NCBI GenBank assembly: GCA_021229015.1 | Contig: CM037777.1 | Span: forward strand, 22,862,777-22,926,776 | DNA: 64,000 nt | Direction: 5' to 3' | Source of the DNA: Solen grandis | Taxonomy: Eukaryota > Mollusca > Bivalvia > Adapedonta > Solenidae | In this document: positions 59,137 to 64,000 of the stretch, one piece after another | Layout: every line of letters begins with the position of its first letter | Numbering within the stretch: position 1 is the first letter of the stretch | Made by a program: the position numbers and the translations under genes | Notes under the pieces: generated by a model | Told to the model about the DNA's origin: nothing | Databases searched by the model: none | What the model saw: only the letters and a program-made list of their open reading frames with translations

Positions 59137-61640
59137 AGAATTTTGCTAGATTACTTTGGTAATTGGGCCATTTTTTGACACTTTTAAAGGGGTTGAAAAA
59201 AAACCCTGAAAAAACATGTAAGTTACTTGAATGTTGAACAAAAGTTGTGGTTAGGAAGGATATTTTTTGGTAGAAAAAATACATACTTGCCCATGATGTT
59301 AACAAGTTATCCCTGTCATACAAGACACTGGTGAAAACAGCATGTCAGGCTGAGGCAAATGGGAGAGTAAATGACTGTCAAGGTTTATTTGTCTGCAAAC
59401 TTGCATTTACCGGTACCAATAATTGGACAGCCAGCAAAATTGAACACACATGATGATACCAGTCAAACAGTTATAATAATTAGAAGTTGCTGATTTAAAA
59501 GTTCCACAGCGCTCTGAGCATTGCTTTATTTTTATCCTTACAATGCTTTTGGCACTTGTAAGTTGTGACTGCCTTTACATCCAATACAGACCAAGATCAT
59601 GGTCTTCTTTGTTCAGTCAATACATTTTCAGGAGCACCCCCCATAAACAACTCATTGTATATAACCAGTCTTTATGAAATGATGCATATGAATGCCATGT
59701 TTCAGGCCTTCCTTCACATGTCTTGTTAATCAGATGACCCATTTCCATTCGGAAAGATTAACTGAAATTTTGTGAGAGAATTTGTCCCCAAACCAGTTGG
59801 GTAGGGAAATTTTGTTGCAGATCCCATTAATGATGAGATAGTTCCAACTTCCATGGCTATGATTGGCCAGTGATTACAGTTACACACTCTGAATGGTGAT
59901 CAAATCTGTGGACCGCAATTGTAGCTGATGAGAGTTTCCACATAGTATACTAGTATATTTTCATAATTTGGAAACACTATTTCATCAAATGGAGAAGATC
60001 AAGTTCATGTATTTTATCACCATACAGAAATGCTTAGATTATAACGATAAAGGTGATAAACTGATAACAATTTCTTTTCCAAAATTTCAAAATTATGACA
60101 TATTAAGTATACCAGGTAATGGATATATAATCTTTTTTTTTGAGAATTTTGCTACATTACTTTAGTAATAGGGCCATTTTTTGGCACTTTTAAAGGGGTA
60201 AAAAAACCACCTGTAAATACATACAAGTAACTTGAATGTTAAACAAAATTTGTGGTTAGGAAGAAAATCTTTTGGTAGAAAAAATACATATTTGCCCATG
60301 ATGTTAACAAGTTATCCCTGTCATACAAGACACTTGTGAAAACAAAAGACAGACTGGGGCAAATGGGAGAGTAAATGACTGTTGAGGTTTGTCTGCAGAC
60401 TTGAATTTACCAGTCCAAAAATTGGAAAGCTAACAAATTGAACACACTTGATGATACCGGTTAACCAGTTCTGTTAATGAGAAAGTTCTAATTAAAACTT
60501 TCACAACACTCTGGGCTGTGTTTTATTTAACCCTTACAATGCTGTTGGCACTTGTGAGTTGTAACTTCCTTTACATCCAATGCAGACCAAGATCATGTTC
60601 TTCTTTGTTCAGTCAATAAATTTTCAGGAAGCACCCCCATAAACAACTGATTGTATATAACCAGTCTTTATGATGCATATGAATGCCATGTTTCAGGCCT
60701 TCCTTCACATGTCTTGTTAATCAGATGACCCATTTCCATTCGGAAAGAATTACTGAAATATTGTGAGAGAAATTGTCCCCAAACCAGTTGGGTAGGGAAA
60801 TTTTGTTGTAGTAGATCCCATGAATGATGAGATAGTTCCAACTTCCATGGCTATGATTGGCCAGTGATTACAGTTACACACTCTGAATGGTGATCAAATC
60901 TTTGGACCTCATTTGTAGCTGATGAGAGTTTCCACATAGTATACTACATGTAGTATATTTTCATAATTTGGAAACACTATTTCATCAAATGGAGAAGATC
61001 AAGTTCATGTATTTTATCACCAGACAGAAATGCTTAGATTATAATGATAAAGGTGATAAACTGATAACTATTTCTTTTCCAAAATTATGACATATTAAGT
61101 ATACCAGGTAATGGATATATATTATCAGAATCTTTTGTTTGAGAATTTTGCTACTTTGCTTTAGTAATAGGGCCATTTTTTTGTACTTTTAAAGGGGTTG
61201 AAAAAAAAATGTTAATACATAAAAGTTACTTGAATGTTAAACAAAAGTTGGAAGGAAATTTTTTGGTAGAAAAAAATACATATTTGCCATATTTGCCTGT
61301 GATGTTAACAAGTTATCCCTGTCATACAAGACACTGGTGAAAACAAAAGACAGACTGAGGCAAATGGGAGAGTTAATGACTGTTGAGGTTTGTCTGCAGA
61401 CTTGAATTTACCGGTCCAAAAATTGGAAAGCTAACAATATTGAACACACTTGATGATACCGGTTAACCAGTTCTGTTAATGAGAAAGTTCTAATTAAAAC
61501 TTTCACAACACTCTGGGCTGTGTTTTATTTAACCCTTACAATGCTGTTGGCACTTGTGAGTTGTAACTTCCTTTACATCCAATGCAGACCAAGATCATGT
61601 TCTTCTTTGTTCAGTCAATACATTTTCAGGAAGCACCCCC

Positions 61641-61740
61641 NNNNNNNNNNNNNNNNNNNNNNNNNNNNNNNNNNNNNNNNNNNNNNNNNNNNNNNNNNNN
61701 NNNNNNNNNNNNNNNNNNNNNNNNNNNNNNNNNNNNNNNN
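61641..61740. other. Assembly gap (100 N)
   Basis: Exactly 100 N, inside a unit of the tandem array; more units may be missing. Confidence 1.
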
Positions 61741-62740
61741 CTCAAGCAAGCAACGGGCTAATCATGGGCAGTTTGGGACTTCACGTCGTGCTTTAACGGT
61801 GCTTGACCTAAACGTGTCCTTCGAAATAACTCCACATTCTACTAAGGCGGAGTATCGCCCTTCAAAGTCACATTGCGACATATCAACTTTCGTATTGCGA
61901 TACGTAATTTGACACCTCGTGATTGGAGTTTATCTTTCTTTCTTTGTCTAACATCAATATGGCTTAAATATCGCCATTCGGTTTTGTTATAAATATACAC
62001 TTCAAATCAAGCTTTTCATTAGACATCATTTTAAACACCTTGACAAGGGAAGGTACTCTTATTGCATCGAACTTACCTAACAAATTTGATGCATGTAATG
62101 AGTTAATGACAGGAGCTATAATATTAACTTAAATTACTGAACGAGTCATTTGCTGTTCCATACTGAAAAAATCCGTTTCCCGTCCTACCCCAGTCTCTGC
62201 TTGCTTAACCATGCAGGTGTGACAGAGATGTCACGGAGTTTTTTATAATACACGGAAGATATAAGAAAAAAAATCCTGCTGGCAATATTAAGAAAACTTT
62301 GACTGAAATCAACAAACATATATTTAGTAAATAAAGTTATAAATGTTTTCTTCTGTTTCTGTTCACCGTTTTTAAATTTTACAAATGGTCACTTTTTGTA
62401 ACAGGAAGAAATATATTTTCTTTGAAGAACATAGGTTATTGTTTAAAACGCTTTGTAAATATGTAAACATGTCAACTTAATTGTCTTGCTATTTGTGTCC
62501 ACCCATTAAACATATCTTCCCTGTATCCTTTGTTTTTGTGGACTGCACCAAATTCAATTATACCACGAATAAAGAAACGCCTTGTTGTTTTAGTACTATT
62601 TTCCACTTGATTATATACACATGTTTGTTTGTTTGTTTGTTTGTTTGTTTAGGAAAAAGCTATCCACGCTATTGGATGTGATTATTTTAAGGGTCCTCCA
62701 TTACTTATAAAATATGAACAAGATCAGTTACCCAGATGCA
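61741..62740. other. Non-repetitive stretch, nothing recognised
   Basis: Sequence differs fully from the array left of the gap. A GTTT microsatellite lies at 62622-62650. No coding or RNA signal seen. Confidence 0.4.
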
Positions 62741-62741
62741 C

Positions 62742-63075
62742 AGAATAAGGGCGACGCAATACCTCAGTGGTAGAGTGTCCGCGTTCGCGTTTGCGTTCGG
62801 GAAGTCTGGGGTACCCAGCCGGGGCTCCTCCTCCGGTGACCGCGTCAAACCAAAGACGTTTAAAATTGGTACCAGATGCACCCTTGCCTGGCACTCGGAA
62901 AAATGGGGTTGCTATGGGAACTCGGAATACTCAGTACTGGTTCTACCCAGGAACTTGTCTCTCGTGCATTGGTGCTATACACCGGGCACGTAAAAGAACC
63001 AAGGGGTCTATTCGCAAAATGAGTTAGGGTATCGCATCCGGACTCCCTTGTATCCAACTATTGTCTCTTCCACTG
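62742..63075 (+). mobile_element. tRNA-headed SINE with conserved central domain
   Basis: A-box-like CCTCAGTGGTAGAGTGTCCG (62761-62780), then GGGGTACCCAGCCGGGGCTC, TGGGGTTGCTATGGGAACTC, ACCGGGCACGTAAAAGAACC and AAAATGAGTTAGGGTATCG. GC-rich against AT-rich flanks. Style fits the widespread molluscan SINEs with a conserved core (V-SINE/Meta-SINE type), but I cannot name the family with certainty. Short open frames across it are not genes. Confidence 0.65.
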
Positions 63076-63174
63076 CTGTCTCTTTAGCAAAAAAAAACGA
63101 TACCTGCCATACGTCATACGGAGGAAATTCTTGACCGTAAGATCTAAAGTATGGCCACTATCATCAGAAAATGG

Positions 63175-63176
63175 AA

Positions 63177-63214
<38 letters not shown>
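63175..63214 (+). repeat. GAAA microsatellite
   Basis: About nine GAAA units, probably just beyond a SINE tail. Confidence 0.9.
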
Positions 63215-63216
<2 letters not shown>

Positions 63217-63715
63217 CAAAAGGGACATGAAGCGAGTATCGACACGTCAGGCGTTATCAATTAGCTTTTAGATGGACTAGGATACCGTCATGGATTGTTC
63301 ATATCTGTCATTTTTGTTAAAATTCAGTTTTCCCCTAGATAACATTTATTTTCAATACCTCCATTTTAGCCGACGTTTAAATGGATTGAGGTTTTAATTG
63401 TCATGATTTATAAGGGAAGACGGAAAACATCAGAGTGATTTACTAAAGTAAGTTATGTACATACATTTTGAGAAAATAGTAAAAACTCAATTTACATTTA
63501 CGTTTGCTTTCATGAAAAATGGTCAGCGTCTTTTTATCAACCAATCAAAGAAAATGGAAAATGTCAAATACACCATACTCATCTTATATAAATCAGCACC
63601 GTAATGACACTTTGCTACACTATGTTATAATACAGCGTAGAATAGCTAAGTGTCATTAAGGAGCTATTTAATCAGATTGTTTTATACTATGCGTCGGTAT
63701 TATTTTCAAAAACAT

Positions 63716-63856
63716 TTGAACTTAGTGGCTTGAACTTAGCCCCTTGGCGGCCTAGCAGCATGAACTAAGCGGCCTGACGACGTTAACTAAGCGGCCTAAC
63801 GTCCTGACGGCATAGCGGTGTGAACTAAGCGGCCTAGAAAACCTTGAAGCCTAGCG
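63716..63856 (+). repeat. Degenerate ~24-bp tandem repeat
   Basis: GAACTTAGTGGCTT, GAACTTAGCCCC, GAACTAAGCGGCCTGACGAC, TTAACTAAGCGGCCTAACG and GAACTAAGCGGCCTAG follow each other with variable spacers. Function unknown. Confidence 0.7.
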
Positions 63857-64000
63857 TTTATATCAATTCATGTTCCAAATTAATTCTTTTGTTAATATGG
63901 AATAAGTATAAAAAATATGACTTCTTTACATGTAAGATGGTGAATTATCATGGATATAAAGAACGTAAAATTATTCAGATTTCGTTTGTTTTCTCATATT

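Larger units (their letters stand above)
54400..61640 (+). repeat. Segmental tandem array, units 1.0-1.8 kb
   Basis: The anchor GACCAAGATCATGGTCTTCT-like sequence occurs at 54458, 56291, 57808, 59589, 60585 and 61587 (spacing about 1833, 1517, 1781, 996, 1002). The GGCCAGTGATTACAGTTACA motif occurs up to twice per unit. Size differences come from MITE presence, an internal inverted repeat and poly-T length. The array runs into the gap at 61641. Open frames in it (for example 54433-54687 and its copies) look like by-products of the repetition. Confidence 0.9.

Noticed and set aside
62736..63057. Overlapping 65-86-codon frames in GC-rich sequence
   Set aside because: They lie within a tRNA-headed SINE; open frames reflect its base composition.

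Overview
The window looks like nuclear DNA of a bivalve mollusc, probably a heterodont clam. Evidence: AT-rich, intron-split animal genes with GT-AG junctions; tRNA-headed SINEs; and two very abundant repeat families with palindromic ends and tandem cores that I associate with clam genomes. Three runs of exactly 100 N (26201-26300, 46613-46712, 61641-61740) are assembly gaps. The organism call is inference from sequence style, not from a database match.

Four host genes can be supported. (1) Minus strand, 2999-11034: the 5' coding exons of a TRIM-type RING/B-box E3 ligase, with a likely non-coding first exon and promoter near 20.37-20.55 kb. The rest of the gene lies left of the window. (2) Plus strand, 30570-38054: a complete SAP30/SAP30L gene (Sin3-HDAC corepressor subunit), four coding exons, 172 residues. 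(3) Plus strand, 42181-45329: a SELENOO/SelO-family protein adenylyltransferase in three exons. It carries a secretory-type signal peptide, Cys in place of the usual C-terminal Sec, and an apparent frameshift in exon 1. (4) Plus strand, 48682-51423: two exons matching the C-terminal half of eIF3 subunit F; its other exons are not visible here. The four genes have no evident shared pathway and are simply neighbours.

Most of the rest is mobile or repetitive DNA. 1-13 kb is a nest of two palindrome-ended, tandem-core families (called family 1 and family 2 here), cut by hAT-like elements with 5-bp target duplications. 13.7-26 kb holds another hAT-like element, SINEs and long featureless AT-rich stretches. 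27.04-28.35 kb is a 43-bp satellite of about 30 units. 32-37.9 kb (SAP30L introns) carries TTAA-flanked MITEs. 39.7-41.3 kb is a minisatellite that grew from the terminal repeat of one TTAA MITE and is itself split by a hAT-like insertion. 52.2-61.64 kb is a segmental tandem array of 1.0-1.8 kb units. Its paralogous units preserve filled and empty insertion sites for three kinds of small transposon. 61.74-64 kb has one more SINE, a GAAA microsatellite and a short degenerate repeat.

The best leads are the MITE-to-minisatellite transition, the built-in empty sites of the 52-61 kb array, the modular palindrome-ended families, and the signal-peptide, Cys-type SelO.
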